A stretch of DNA of 64,000 nt from Actinomycetota bacterium (GCA_005883215.1 VAYS01000002.1:162062-226061), one strand, 5' to 3'; counted from the stretch's first letter, positions 50,589 through 59,845 are shown. Translations and numbers: made by a program. The notes: a model not told the origin generated them from the sequence alone.

Positions 50589-51872
50589 ATGAGTCACGAG
50601 GGGTACAGGCGCGCGGCGCGCGCGTGCGTCGCCGTCGTCATCTTTGGGGCGCTGCTCGTCGCCGCACCGGCGGCGTGGGCGGGCCGTATTTCGTACAACG
50701 TGCTGCCCGGTAGCGGCTATACGGTCAAGCACGAGGGACGCAACGGCATCGTCAAGGTCACCTACGACACCTGCCTGGCCGCGGGCCAGCCGACCTCGTT
50801 TCCGCTCGTGGTCACGGCGTCGGCGTCCGGGCCGGTTTCGCCCAAGGTGATGAAGGAGCTCGGTCCGGGCAGCATCCGCTTCGACCCGGCGTCGGCGAAC
50901 CTCGTAAGCGGCCAGGCGCAGGCGTTCACGGTCACCCTGATCCCGGCGGGGGCAGCCCACGGTGGCGGCCCCGCGTACCGGTTCAAGCTGGCCGCCGCGC
51001 CCGGGCATGGCCTGGGCGAGGGCCCCGGCGTGATGGTGCGCATCGCCTGTGTCCTGCGCCCCGGCGTGTCGTGTCCGCCGGGCGCGCGCACGGCCGCCAG
51101 ACCAGCGGGGCACGGCGACGAGCACGGTCGCGACCAAAACGACCTCGCCGAGCCGGGCAAGAGCGACGCCGACGAGGAGGCGGCGGCCAACGCCGAAGGT
51201 CCGGCCTGTGCCGCGACCCCGTCGGGCGGGTGCCCACCGGCCTCGCCCGGGGCGCCCACCACCGCTCCCACCCCGGGCGCCAGCGGAAGGCCCGGCTCCA
51301 AGGGCTCAGGGCCCGGCTCCAAGGGCTCCGGCGCCCCCGGTGGCCCTAGTGCCAAGTCCAGGGGTCACCACAGCCACGCAGCCCGCAAGGGCGGAAACCG
51401 CGGAAACGGCGGAAACGGCGGTAACGGACGCGGACGCGGCAACGCCGCCACGCCCCCGCCCGCGGCGGCCACCGGCTGCCCGGTCGTTCTCTCTCCGTCG
51501 GCGGCCTCACAGCCGCTCGCGGCGCCTACCATCGGTCGCTTCGGCGTGCTGAACTCGCGGGAGACGGCGGCGCCGGCTCGCTGTGTGGCCACGCCCAAGC
51601 ACATGCGCGTGCACGCCGGTGAGACAACCGCGATCCGCGTGCGGGTCAGCGCCAGCTCGGTCGGGATCCGGCGGGCGCTGGTGCGGGTCATCTTCCCGGG
51701 CGGACGGGTGATCCGTCGCACCGGAGCGGGAGGCGTCGCGGTCTTCCATATCCGGCCCACTCGCACCGGTCGCGTGACGATCCAGTCAGACGTGTGCTTT
51801 GGCGCCACCCGGTCCAAGGTCCTGGCCTTCCGGCGCTCCGGGCGTGTCGCCGCGCCGGTGTTCACGGGCTAG
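50589..51872 (+). CDS. exported protein with low-complexity linker, function unknown
   Basis: The GTG/ATG region at 50589 has GGGAGGAAAG six to eight bases upstream. A signal peptide (RRAARACVAVVIFGALLVAAPAAWA) is followed by an Ig-like beta domain (residues about 35-155), then about 150 residues of Pro/Gly/Ala/Lys-rich sequence with two copies of PGSKGSG and a run of GNGG repeats, and a second beta domain (about 330-420) with MRVHAGETTAIRVRVSA and IQSDVCFG. The organisation suggests a surface protein that spans the wall by its flexible middle part. Next gene: LD-transpeptidase, 22 bases downstream. Confidence 0.7.
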   Translation: MSHEGYRRAARACVAVVIFGALLVAAPAAWAGRISYNVLPGSGYTVKHEGRNGIVKVTYDTCLAAGQPTSFPLVVTASASGPVSPKVMKELGPGSIRFDPASANLVSGQAQAFTVTLIPAGAAHGGGPAYRFKLAAAPGHGLGEGPGVMVRIACVLRPGVSCPPGARTAARPAGHGDEHGRDQNDLAEPGKSDADEEAAANAEGPACAATPSGGCPPASPGAPTTAPTPGASGRPGSKGSGPGSKGSGAPGGPSAKSRGHHSHAARKGGNRGNGGNGGNGRGRGNAATPPPAAATGCPVVLSPSAASQPLAAPTIGRFGVLNSRETAAPARCVATPKHMRVHAGETTAIRVRVSASSVGIRRALVRVIFPGGRVIRRTGAGGVAVFHIRPTRTGRVTIQSDVCFGATRSKVLAFRRSGRVAAPVFTG

Positions 51873-51894
51873 GCCGGTGCCCGACCGCGCACGG

Positions 51895-52662
51895 ATGCCG
51901 AAACCCACCTGCAGCCCGGCGCCCACGTGGCGCCGGGCCCGGTGGGTGTGCGGGGCGGGGGTGGTCGCCGGCCTGGCGGCGGCGATCGCCGCTTCCGCTC
52001 CCGCCACTGCCGCCGGGCCTCGGGTGGGGGCGCAGAACCTCTACCACCCCGGGCACGACGCCGTCTGGGCCTACATGAACTACGCGGTGCCCGCGCGGGC
52101 CGCCCCCCGTGCTCGCGCCCGTAAGGTGGCCAGGCTCAAGCTGCGGACCGAGGACCGCACCGACGAGCTAGTCCTGATTAGGGCGCAGACCAGGGTGCGC
52201 GGTCAGGTCTGGTTCAAGGTCGAGCTTCCGATCCGTCCCGCGGGCCGCACCGGTTGGATCCCTTCCTGGGCAGTCGGCGAGCCCCACCATACCTCCCGGC
52301 TCGTCCGCATCGACACCCGCCGCCTCCGGCTGACCGTGGTCGGGGGGGGCCGGGTCCTGATGGCGGTCCCGATCGGCATCGGGCGGCCGGCCGCCCCCAC
52401 ACCGCACGGCAGCTTCTACGTTCGCGACCGCCTGGTGAACTCTGATCCCACCGGTTTCTACGGGCCTTTGGCGTTCGGGCTGAGCGCGAAGTCGGCCAAG
52501 CTCACCGACTGGCCCCACGGGGGCGTGATCGGCATCCACGGCACCAGCCTGCCCAAGCTCATCCCCGGGCGGCCCTCACACGGCTGCATCCGTTTGCGCA
52601 ACGCCGACGACCTGCGCTTCGACCGCCTGGTCACCGTCGGCGTCCCGGTAGTGATCTCCTAG
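51895..52662 (+). CDS. exported L,D-transpeptidase (YkuD)
   Basis: ATG 51895 leads into a basic N-terminus and a hydrophobic export segment (CGAGVVAGLAAAIAASAPATA). After an SH3-like part (residues about 45-135), the YkuD domain is complete: LVRIDTRRLRLTVV at its start, GVIGIHGTS with the first His, and SHGCIRLRN with the catalytic Cys. It forms 3-3 cross-links in peptidoglycan or anchors proteins to it. It may be cotranscribed with the exported protein upstream (22-base gap). Confidence 0.92.
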   Translation: MPKPTCSPAPTWRRARWVCGAGVVAGLAAAIAASAPATAAGPRVGAQNLYHPGHDAVWAYMNYAVPARAAPRARARKVARLKLRTEDRTDELVLIRAQTRVRGQVWFKVELPIRPAGRTGWIPSWAVGEPHHTSRLVRIDTRRLRLTVVGGGRVLMAVPIGIGRPAAPTPHGSFYVRDRLVNSDPTGFYGPLAFGLSAKSAKLTDWPHGGVIGIHGTSLPKLIPGRPSHGCIRLRNADDLRFDRLVTVGVPVVIS

Positions 52663-52706
52663 CGTCCGGCGCCCGCCGACGGGCCACCGTTAGCCTCGGG
52701 CCGGCG

Positions 52707-53327
52707 ATGGGCCAATCCCCGACCGACGTCTACGCCACCGCGCGGGGCCCGCTGGCGCGCGCCGCGTCGCCGATCGCCGGCCACCTGCGCCTGCGCCGCC
52801 ATCGCCGCCTGTTCCCCCTGGCCGCCCTGCCCCCCGGCGGCCGGGTCATCGACATCGGCTGCGGACGCCTGGGCCTGCGCGGGCTGGAGCCGGCGCTGGA
52901 CATCACCGGGGTAGACGTGGTCGAGCGCCCGGAATACCCGGGCCCGTTCGTCCGCGCCGACGCCGCCGCCGGCCTGCCGTTCGCCGACCGGGAGTTCGAT
53001 CTCGCCTACTGCTCGAGCGTGCTCGAGCACGTCGCGCCGGCGCGGCGCCCGGCGTTCGCCGCCGAGCTGCGCCGGGTGGCCGGGGGCTGGTTCGTGCAGA
53101 CGCCCGCGTTCGGGTTCCCGATCGAGCCCCACTCGCTGCTGCCCGCCGCGCACTGGCTGCCTCCCCGCCTGCGCCGCCGCTACTGGCGCCTGGGGGCCGC
53201 CGGGCACTGGGAGGAGGTCGTGCTGTTGCGCCGCGCCGAGCTGGAGGCGCTGTTCGGCCCTGCCCGCCCCGAGCGCCTGGGGCCGCTGGTCAAGAGCTGG
53301 GTGTGCGTGCGCCCGGTGCAACGTTAG
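52707..53327 (+). CDS. class I SAM-dependent methyltransferase
   Basis: The 206-residue protein has motif I VIDIGCGRLGLRGL, an acidic loop GVDVVERPEYPG, and the post-motif III area FADREFDLAYCSSVLEHV, typical of Methyltransf_11 enzymes. A following segment (GWFVQTPAFGFPIEPHSLLPAAHWLP) is like those acting on lipids or sugars. The acceptor is unknown. It lies 44 bases after the LD-transpeptidase gene and 11 before the flavin oxidase gene. Confidence 0.85.
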   Translation: MGQSPTDVYATARGPLARAASPIAGHLRLRRHRRLFPLAALPPGGRVIDIGCGRLGLRGLEPALDITGVDVVERPEYPGPFVRADAAAGLPFADREFDLAYCSSVLEHVAPARRPAFAAELRRVAGGWFVQTPAFGFPIEPHSLLPAAHWLPPRLRRRYWRLGAAGHWEEVVLLRRAELEALFGPARPERLGPLVKSWVCVRPVQR

Positions 53328-53338
53328 GGTCATCGCCC

Positions 53339-54487
53339 GTGGCCGACGTCCAGCCCACCCCCGATCCGGACCTGCCGCTGGGGACGTCCATCACCGCCGC
53401 TCCCTCGGCGGTTTCCCCCCCGCCGCTCATCAACGTCGCCGACTACGAGCGGCTCGCCGCCGAGCGCCTGGACGCGGGCGTGCTCGGCTACTTCGCCGGC
53501 GGGGCAGGGGACGAGCGCACCCTGCGCGAGAACGTAGCCGCCTACCGCCGCTGGCACCTGCGCCCCCGCGTGCTGGTCGACGTGAGCGCCGCCAGCGCCG
53601 CCACCACGGTCCTGGGCACCCCGGTCTCCATGCCGGTGCTGGTGGCGCCGGTGGCCCTGCAGCGCCTGCTCGACCCCCAGGGCGAGCCCGCCACCGCCCG
53701 GGCGGCCGCCGCCGCACAGACGATCTTCTGCCTGTCGACCCTGGCCACCTCGCGGCCCGCGGAGATCGCCGCGCGGGCGCCGGACTGCCAGCGCTGGTTT
53801 CAGGTCTATTGCCTGCGCGACCGAGGGGTGACGCGCGCTTTGGTGCAGGAGGCCATCGAGGGTGGGTTCTCGGCCCTGGCCCTCACCGTCGACGCCCCCC
53901 GCGGCGGTCCTCGTGAGCGCGACCTGCGCACCGGGTTCGCCGTGCCCGCCGACGTCGACATGCCCGCGGTGCGCGCCGCGGTCGGTGGGCCGAGCTGTCC
54001 CACGCCGACCGAGTTCTTCTCCCTGGTGGATACCAGCGTGACCTGGCCCGTGCTCGAGGAGCTGGCCGGCGAGACGAGCCTGCCCGTGATCGTCAAGGGG
54101 GTGCAGACCGCCGAGGACGCCCGCCTGGCGTGCGAGCACGGCGCCGCGGCGGTGGTGGTCTCAAATCACGGCGGGCGCCAGCTCGACGGCGTGCCGGCCA
54201 CGATCGAGATCCTGCCCGAGGTGGCCGAGGCGGTCGGCGGGCGACTGGAGGTGCTCCTCGACGGGGGCATCCGCCGGGGGACCGACGTGCTCACCGCGCT
54301 GGCGCTGGGCGCCCGCGCCGTGCTCGTGGGGCGCCCGGTGGCATGGGGGCTGGCGGTGGGCGGAGAGGACGGGGCGCGCGCGGTGCTCGAGCTGTTGCGC
54401 GAGGAGCTCGAGCTCGGGCTGGCCCTGCTCGGCTGCCCCACCCCCCAGGACGTCACGCGCGCGCACGTGGCGCGCGCCGCGTTCTAG
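53339..54487 (+). CDS. FMN-dependent alpha-hydroxy-acid oxidase/dehydrogenase
   Basis: The TIM-barrel family signatures are present: GYFAGGAGDERTLREN, a Tyr in FQVYCLRDR, the active-site SNHGGRQLDG with catalytic His, and LLDGGIRRGTDVLTALALGA for the phosphate site. Members oxidise lactate, glycolate or mandelate with oxygen or quinone. GTG 53339 is chosen because it starts at the end of the methyltransferase gene; the first 40 residues are Pro-rich and variable. Its stop shares bases with the fadD-like gene on the other strand. Confidence 0.9.
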   Translation: MADVQPTPDPDLPLGTSITAAPSAVSPPPLINVADYERLAAERLDAGVLGYFAGGAGDERTLRENVAAYRRWHLRPRVLVDVSAASAATTVLGTPVSMPVLVAPVALQRLLDPQGEPATARAAAAAQTIFCLSTLATSRPAEIAARAPDCQRWFQVYCLRDRGVTRALVQEAIEGGFSALALTVDAPRGGPRERDLRTGFAVPADVDMPAVRAAVGGPSCPTPTEFFSLVDTSVTWPVLEELAGETSLPVIVKGVQTAEDARLACEHGAAAVVVSNHGGRQLDGVPATIEILPEVAEAVGGRLEVLLDGGIRRGTDVLTALALGARAVLVGRPVAWGLAVGGEDGARAVLELLREELELGLALLGCPTPQDVTRAHVARAAF

Positions 54488-56301
54488 GCGTAGAGCGCCT
54501 CGATCTCCCGGGCGTACTTCTCGGCGATCGGCTTGCGCTTGAGCTTCATCGTCGGGGTCAGCTCATCGCCGCCCGGGTGCCAGTCGCCGGCGACGACGTG
54601 GAACTTCTTTACCTGCTCCACCCGGGCCAGCTTCTCGTTGGCGGCGTTGACCGCCTCCTGCACCGCGGCGATCACCTTCTCATCCCCGGCGAGTTGGTCG
54701 AGGCCGTCGACCTCGATGCCGTGCTGGGAGGCCCACACGGGGGCAAAATCGGCGTCCAGAACCACTAGGGCGGTGTTGTAGGAGCGGCCATCGCCGATCA
54801 CGCACACCTGACCCACGATCGGGCTCGAGCTCTTGAGCGTGGCCTCGATGTTGGCGGGCGACATGTTCTTGCCCGCCGCGTTGATGATGATCTCCTTCTT
54901 GCGGTCGACGATCCGCAGGTAGCCGTCCTCGTCGAACTCCCCGATGTCGCCGGTGTGCATCCAGCCGTCGTCGTCGATGGCCTCGGCCGTCTTGTCGGGC
55001 AGGTTGCGGTAGCCGAGCATGACCACCCCGCCGCGCACCAGCACCTCGCCATCGTCGGCGAGCTTGACCTCCAGGCCCGGCGCCGCCGGACCCACGGTGC
55101 CGATCTTGATCCGCTCGGGCGGGTTGACCGTGCCCGCCCCGCAGGTCTCGGACATCCCCCACAGCTCGGCCAGGGGGATCCCGATGGCGTGGAAGAACTC
55201 GAGCACCTCCACCGGGGTGGGCGCCGCGCCGACGTTCACCGCTCGCACCTGGTCGAGCCCCAGCTGGGCGCGCAACTTGGAAAAGATCTGCTTGTCGGCC
55301 TCGGCGACCTGCGCGGCCAGCTGGTCGGGGATCGGTTCGCCTCGCTGCTCGAGGCGCACCTTCTCCAGCGCGGCTCCCAGCGCTGCTTCGCTGGCCTGGC
55401 GCTGCTCGTCGGGGAGGCCGTGGGTCATCGACTCCAGCCCGGACTTGAGCTTCTCCCAGATCCGGGGAACGGCGAAGAACCAGGTGGGACGCACGCTGGG
55501 CAGGAAGGCCACGATCTGGCGAGGGTCGGGGCAGCACGTGATCTCCGCGGCGAACACGACGGGCAGGTAGTGGTGCGCGGCCCGTTCGGCGATGTGGGCC
55601 GCGGGGAGCCAGGAGATGACGCGCGAACCGGGCTCGAGCTCGACCATGTCCTCGATCGACTGCACAGCGGCGAGCAGGTTGCGGTGCGCCAGCTCCACCC
55701 CCTTGGGGGGGCCGGTGGTGCCCGAGGTGTAGATCAGCGTGAGCACGTCGTCGGGCTGGACGCCGGCCACCGCGGCCTCGACGTCGAACTGGGGGTTGGC
55801 CCCTTCGACGTCCGAAAGGGCCAGCACGCCCTCGGGGAGCCCCTCCTCGGGAGGGTCGATCACGATCAGGTGCTCGAGGTCGGGCAGGTCGCGCCGAGCG
55901 ATGGTGAAGTTCTCCAGGAACTGGCGCTCGATGACGGCCACCCGCGCGCCCGCGTCGGAGACCACGAACTGGATCTGGTTGGGCGCGTAGGTGGGATAGA
56001 TCGAGAACGGCGCCGCCCCGAGCATCATCGCCGCCAGGTCGACGACGTGAAACTCGGGCCGGTTGGTGAGCATGATGGCCACCGCGTCGCCGTGCTCCAC
56101 GCCGAGGCCGGCCAGGCCACCGGCCAGGGCGTCCACCCGCTCGCGCAGCTGCCCCCAGGTCAGGCTGACCTCGTCGTCCTTGGTCCTCACCGCCACCTGA
56201 TCGGAAAAATCGGTGGACGTCATGCGAAACGCCTCGGCCAGGCTCGACGCCTGGGCGGCCCTCGTCTTCGTCGCCGCGGGGGCGCTGCTGGCGGTGCTCA
56301 T
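54484..56301 (-). CDS. long-chain fatty-acid-CoA ligase (FadD15-like)
   Basis: The AMP-binding P-loop YTSGTTGPPKG, the A5-type LWGMSETCGAG, GWMHTGDIGEFDEDGYLRIVDRKKEII and the final Lys region are intact in 605 residues. The sequence layout (early MTSTDFSDQVAVRTKDDEVSLTWGQLRERV) is that of FadD15-type ligases that activate long-chain fatty acids. ATG 56301 follows GGAGGAG by eight bases. It might supply acyl-CoA for the WS/DGAT and reductase found elsewhere. It is convergent with the alpha-hydroxy-acid oxidase gene. Confidence 0.92.
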   Translation of the reverse strand: MSTASSAPAATKTRAAQASSLAEAFRMTSTDFSDQVAVRTKDDEVSLTWGQLRERVDALAGGLAGLGVEHGDAVAIMLTNRPEFHVVDLAAMMLGAAPFSIYPTYAPNQIQFVVSDAGARVAVIERQFLENFTIARRDLPDLEHLIVIDPPEEGLPEGVLALSDVEGANPQFDVEAAVAGVQPDDVLTLIYTSGTTGPPKGVELAHRNLLAAVQSIEDMVELEPGSRVISWLPAAHIAERAAHHYLPVVFAAEITCCPDPRQIVAFLPSVRPTWFFAVPRIWEKLKSGLESMTHGLPDEQRQASEAALGAALEKVRLEQRGEPIPDQLAAQVAEADKQIFSKLRAQLGLDQVRAVNVGAAPTPVEVLEFFHAIGIPLAELWGMSETCGAGTVNPPERIKIGTVGPAAPGLEVKLADDGEVLVRGGVVMLGYRNLPDKTAEAIDDDGWMHTGDIGEFDEDGYLRIVDRKKEIIINAAGKNMSPANIEATLKSSSPIVGQVCVIGDGRSYNTALVVLDADFAPVWASQHGIEVDGLDQLAGDEKVIAAVQEAVNAANEKLARVEQVKKFHVVAGDWHPGGDELTPTMKLKRKPIAEKYAREIEALYA

Positions 56302-56403
56302 GCGGTTGCTCTCCTCCCGGGAGAAAGGACCTGGAACTGACGGGGTGTCGAGGAGCACACGCTAGCGCAGGCCGGCGCCTGCCGCGCGCGCCGCGAAGGT
56401 CCG

Positions 56404-57483
56404 TCAGCGGACGTGAAAGCCGCCGTTCTGAAGCGTGGATATGTCGTTGGTGAACCCGGTGATGACCACGAAGATCACCAGCACCACCCCTACGGCGCTC
56501 CAGCGCTGCATGAAGTCCAGCGAGATCGGCCTGCCGCCGCGAAGCTTCTCTCCCACCGCCCAGAAAACGTGCCCTCCGTCGAGGGGCAGAAACGGGAACA
56601 GGTTGACGATCGCCAGTGACAGCGAGACGATCGCCAGCAAAAGCAGGCCTTGGACGAACCCCAGCTTGAAGGATTCCTGGGTCACTTTCGAGATCCCGAC
56701 CGCGCCGTGCACCTGGGAACGGGCCTGGGAGCTGAACAAAAACCGGGCGAACGTCGAGACCGTGTTGCTGGTGACGGACCACATCTCCTGCCCCGCGTAG
56801 CCCACCGAGTTGACCGGGTTTGTGCTCACCTTGTGATCGACGAAGCCGAAGCCCACGCGCATACGACCAGCCTTGGCGTCGTAGCGCGGGTAGAGCGAGA
56901 AGGTCAAGTTCCTCGGCCCGCGCCGCACGGTGATCCGGACCGGCGTCCTCGCGCGGCACCCCGGCGCGACTCGGCCCGGACAGCTGTGCGAGGCGATCCG
57001 ATCCGATAGCTCTAGGAGCGTTCCCCCGTGCCCGTCGACGGCCACTAACTTGTCGCCGGACGCTAGGTGCCCGAACGCCGGCGCGTTGGCGTCAACCTGG
57101 CCCACGCGGGAGGAGCCCTCGACGTAGCCGTTGTGGAGGAACACGGCCCACAACAGAGCCAGCGCGATGAAAATGTTCATCCCCGGACCCGCCAGGATCA
57201 CCACCACGCGCTTCCACACTGGCTGGCGGAAATAGGATCGCGGGGCGACGTCCTCGGGCACCTCCTCGGTCGGGTTCATGCCGGTGATCTTCACGTAGCC
57301 TCCCGCGGGGATCGGCCCGATCGCGTACTCGGTCTCCCCGCGGCGCACCTTGACCAACGGCTTGCCGAAGAACAACGAGAAACGCTCCACCCGCATCCCC
57401 ACCGCTTTGGCCGCCAGGAAGTGGCCGTACTCATGCAGCAGGATTAGGAAGATGAAGCCGGCGATGGCCAGGGCCCAGGTCAC
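56404..57483 (-). CDS. rseP: site-2 protease RseP-like (M50)
   Basis: The zinc motif HEYGH is at residues 17-21 and the second-site LDGG motif at NLFPFLPLDGGH, both in transmembrane helices; a PDZ domain (GQVDANAPAFGHLASGDKLVAVDG) lies between them outside the membrane. The protein cleaves membrane anti-sigma factors and signal peptides within the bilayer. The sigma4-RskA fusion elsewhere in this window could be such a substrate; this is inference. The rseP gene follows dxr in most bacteria; here a small membrane-peptide gene and a hairpin lie between them. Confidence 0.93.
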   Translation of the reverse strand: MTWALAIAGFIFLILLHEYGHFLAAKAVGMRVERFSLFFGKPLVKVRRGETEYAIGPIPAGGYVKITGMNPTEEVPEDVAPRSYFRQPVWKRVVVILAGPGMNIFIALALLWAVFLHNGYVEGSSRVGQVDANAPAFGHLASGDKLVAVDGHGGTLLELSDRIASHSCPGRVAPGCRARTPVRITVRRGPRNLTFSLYPRYDAKAGRMRVGFGFVDHKVSTNPVNSVGYAGQEMWSVTSNTVSTFARFLFSSQARSQVHGAVGISKVTQESFKLGFVQGLLLLAIVSLSLAIVNLFPFLPLDGGHVFWAVGEKLRGGRPISLDFMQRWSAVGVVLVIFVVITGFTNDISTLQNGGFHVR

Positions 57484-57503
57484 CGCTCCAGTGTGCCCGA
57501 TAA

Positions 57504-57533
57504 CGAGGAGGGCGCCCCGGGGCGCCCTCCTCG
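57504..57533 (-). terminator. perfect 30-bp palindrome, terminator-like hairpin
   Basis: Positions 57504-57518 are exactly complementary to 57519-57533 with no loop bases; the stem is GC-rich. It lies between the small membrane-peptide gene (stop at 57560) and rseP (start 57483). The following bases on the minus strand (TTATCG) hold only a weak T-tract, so it may act as a partial terminator or processing site that lowers rseP expression. Confidence 0.6.
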
Positions 57534-57559
57534 CCTAGTCCTGGGTGTCAGGCGCGCCG

Positions 57560-57697
57560 CTAGTAGACCGCGCCCCGCCTGCTGTGGCCAAAGAACATCA
57601 GGATCGCCACCAGCGCGAGCAGCAGTACGAGCGGATGCACCGCCACGCCGCCCACGATGGCGAGGATCAGAAGGATCACCGCCAGGGTCAGGAGCAT
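57560..57697 (-). CDS. 45-residue hydrophobic membrane peptide (Lmo0937/DUF5670-like)
   Basis: The ATG at 57697 has AGGAGGTG six bases upstream, the strongest ribosome site in this region. The product is almost entirely hydrophobic: MLLTLAVILLILAIVGG, a short turn with VHP, a second helix LVLLLALVAILMFF, and a basic end GHSRRGAVY. Two short helices with a positive end fit the Lmo0937-type small membrane proteins. It lies 55 bases after dxr and 76 before rseP. No function is assigned to such proteins. Confidence 0.8.
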   Translation of the reverse strand: MLLTLAVILLILAIVGGVAVHPLVLLLALVAILMFFGHSRRGAVY

Positions 57698-57752
57698 CTG
57701 AGCACCTCCTTTCGCTCGCCCCTGAATTACCCGCGATCGGTGCGGCTCACCC

Positions 57753-58934
57753 CTACCGGGCGGCCCCGCCCAGGGTCAGCCCCTGGACGAGCTCGGCGGC
57801 CACCGCGCGCGCCTCGCGGTCGGCCTCATACAGCGAATCGAACGCCCGCACCGGCGCGGGGGGGATCCGCTCCAGCGCCCCTTCGATCACCTCCCAGATG
57901 CCCGGGAACGCCAGCCGGCCGCCGAGGAAGGCGTGGACGGCCACCTCGTTGGCCGCGTTGAGCACGCACGGTGAGGTGCCCCCCGCGCGCCCGGCGGCGC
58001 GGGCCAGCGCGAGACAGGGAAACCCCGCCTCGTCGACGGGCTCGAAGGCGAGCTCGGCGACGGCGGCCAGGTCGAGCGTGTCCACGGGGACGTCTACGCG
58101 CTCGGGGTAGTGCAGGGCGAAGGAGATCGGCACGCGCATGTCCGGATAGCCGAGGTGGGCGAGCGTGGCGCCATCGCACAGGTGCACGAAGCCGTGCACG
58201 ATGGACTGCGGATGGACGATCACGTCCAGCCGGTCATACGCGAGCCCGAACAGGTGGTGGGCCTCGATCAGCTCCAGCCCCTTGTTCATCAGCGTGGCCG
58301 AGTCGATCGTGATCTTGCCGCCCATCGACCATGTGGGGTGGGCGAGCGCCTCCTCGACGGTTACGTGGGCGAGCGCCTCCCGCCGCCGGCCGCGGAACGG
58401 GCCCCCGGAGGCGGTCAGCACCAGACGCTCGACCGTCCCCGGTCCCTCGTCCGCGAGCAGTTGAAACAGGGCCGAGTGCTCGGAGTCCACGGGCAGGAGC
58501 TTGGCGCCGGTGGCCTCGGCCAGCGCGGTGACCAGCTCCCCCCCCACCACCAGCGACTCCTTGTTGGCCAATGCCAGGTCGATGCCCTCGCCCAGCGCCG
58601 CCACGGTCGGCCCCAGGCCGGCCGAGCCGACGAGGGCGTTCAGGACCAGGTCGGCTCCCGACTCGACGACCAGACGCACCAGGCCCTCGGGGCCGGTCAG
58701 GACTTCCCCCTCCGTCCACGCCTGGGCCGCGCGCGCCCCGGCATCCGGGTCGGCCAAGGCCACCCGCGGCACCCCGTGGGCGGTGGCCTGCTCGACCAGC
58801 CGCTCCCACGAGGACTCGGCCGACAGCCCGACCACCCGCAGGTCGTCAGAGCGCGCGACGACGTCGAGCGCCTGCACGCCGATCGACCCGGTCGCGCCGA
58901 GAATCACTAGCCGCCGCGCGCCGCCGCCGGTCAT
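57753..58934 (-). CDS. dxr: 1-deoxy-D-xylulose 5-phosphate reductoisomerase
   Basis: The 393-residue protein has the NADPH motif LGATGSIGVQALD, ANKESLVVGG, the metal and substrate site PVDSEHSALFQLL, HPTWSMGGKITIDSATLMNKGLELIEAH and VHPQSIVHGFV. It performs the first committed step of the MEP pathway. The ATG overlaps the cdsA stop (ATGA). Confidence 0.97.
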   Translation of the reverse strand: MTGGGARRLVILGATGSIGVQALDVVARSDDLRVVGLSAESSWERLVEQATAHGVPRVALADPDAGARAAQAWTEGEVLTGPEGLVRLVVESGADLVLNALVGSAGLGPTVAALGEGIDLALANKESLVVGGELVTALAEATGAKLLPVDSEHSALFQLLADEGPGTVERLVLTASGGPFRGRRREALAHVTVEEALAHPTWSMGGKITIDSATLMNKGLELIEAHHLFGLAYDRLDVIVHPQSIVHGFVHLCDGATLAHLGYPDMRVPISFALHYPERVDVPVDTLDLAAVAELAFEPVDEAGFPCLALARAAGRAGGTSPCVLNAANEVAVHAFLGGRLAFPGIWEVIEGALERIPPAPVRAFDSLYEADREARAVAAELVQGLTLGGAAR

Positions 58935-59845
58935 CCGATCATCGCGTTCCAGATGTAGTAGCCGGTCACGGCGGTGAACAGAACGGCGTCCAGGCGGTCC
59001 AGTGCTCCGCCGTGGGCGCCGAACACCCGGCCGGTGTCCTTGGCCCCGGCGTCGCGCTTGATGTAGGACTCAAACAGGTCCCCCACCGGCGCGGCCACGG
59101 CCACGCCGAGCCCGAGCAGCAGGGCCTTGCCCCCGGGCAGCCAGTCCTGGTAGGTGGAGGCCAGCCACACCCCGAGCACGCTGGCGACCATCCCGAACAG
59201 CAGCCCCTCGACCGTCTTGGACGGAGACAGGCGCGGGGCCAGCGGGCGGCGGCCAAAGGTCCGGCCCCCCAGGTAGGCGCCGGTGTCGCCCAGGAAGGTG
59301 CCCACCAGCACGTCGACGATCACCCCGCTTCCGTGCGGCAGCCGGCGCAGCAGCACCGCGTGGGCCAGAGCCAGGCCGATCCACCACAGGGCGAGCAGGG
59401 TGATGGCCATGCCCACCGTCCCGCTTCGAACCTGGAGCAGCGTGAGCCCGAACAGCACGGGCACGATCGCCACCGCCATGAGCAGCACGTTGAACTGGCT
59501 GCCGTAGTTGGCGGCCAGCAGCAGGGCGGCCAGCCCCAGGAACGCCGCCAGGCGCACCGGCCCCTCGGGGTCGAGCATCCGAAACAGCTCGTGCATGCAC
59601 AGGGCCCCCAGCGCGATGAGCCCCAGCGTGAACACCAGCCCCCCCTCGACCACCAGGAAGATGGCCAGCCCGATGGCGGGAAGAGCCGACAGGACGCGGG
59701 CCCAGAAGTCCGACCTGGTGTTGCGTCGGCGCGCCCGCCCGGCGCGCCGCGACCGCGGCGGACCGCCGCCGCGCCCGGACCGCCGCGCCCGGCCGCTCGG
59801 GCCGGGCGGAGGTCTACGCCCCGAAGTGCTTCGGGGGGCCGGCAT
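58931..59845 (-). CDS. cdsA: phosphatidate cytidylyltransferase
   Basis: The 304-residue protein ends in the family signature: SPSKTVEGLLFGM, then PVGDLFESYIKRDAGAKDTG (S-x-x-KR-x3-KD-x3 with the aspartates that bind CDP-DAG). Several hydrophobic segments precede it. A long Pro/Arg-rich region (about 40 residues) lies before the first helix; ATG 59845 overlaps the uppS stop (TGATG). The enzyme makes CDP-diacylglycerol for pgsA. Confidence 0.96.
   Translation of the reverse strand: MPAPRSTSGRRPPPGPSGRARRSGRGGGPPRSRRAGRARRRNTRSDFWARVLSALPAIGLAIFLVVEGGLVFTLGLIALGALCMHELFRMLDPEGPVRLAAFLGLAALLLAANYGSQFNVLLMAVAIVPVLFGLTLLQVRSGTVGMAITLLALWWIGLALAHAVLLRRLPHGSGVIVDVLVGTFLGDTGAYLGGRTFGRRPLAPRLSPSKTVEGLLFGMVASVLGVWLASTYQDWLPGGKALLLGLGVAVAAPVGDLFESYIKRDAGAKDTGRVFGAHGGALDRLDAVLFTAVTGYYIWNAMIG

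Noticed and set aside
54680..56959. Long minus-strand open frame in another phase of the fadD-like gene
   Set aside because: The fadD frame has a full ligase domain set; the other frame is Arg/Pro/Gly-rich and extends into the rseP gene.
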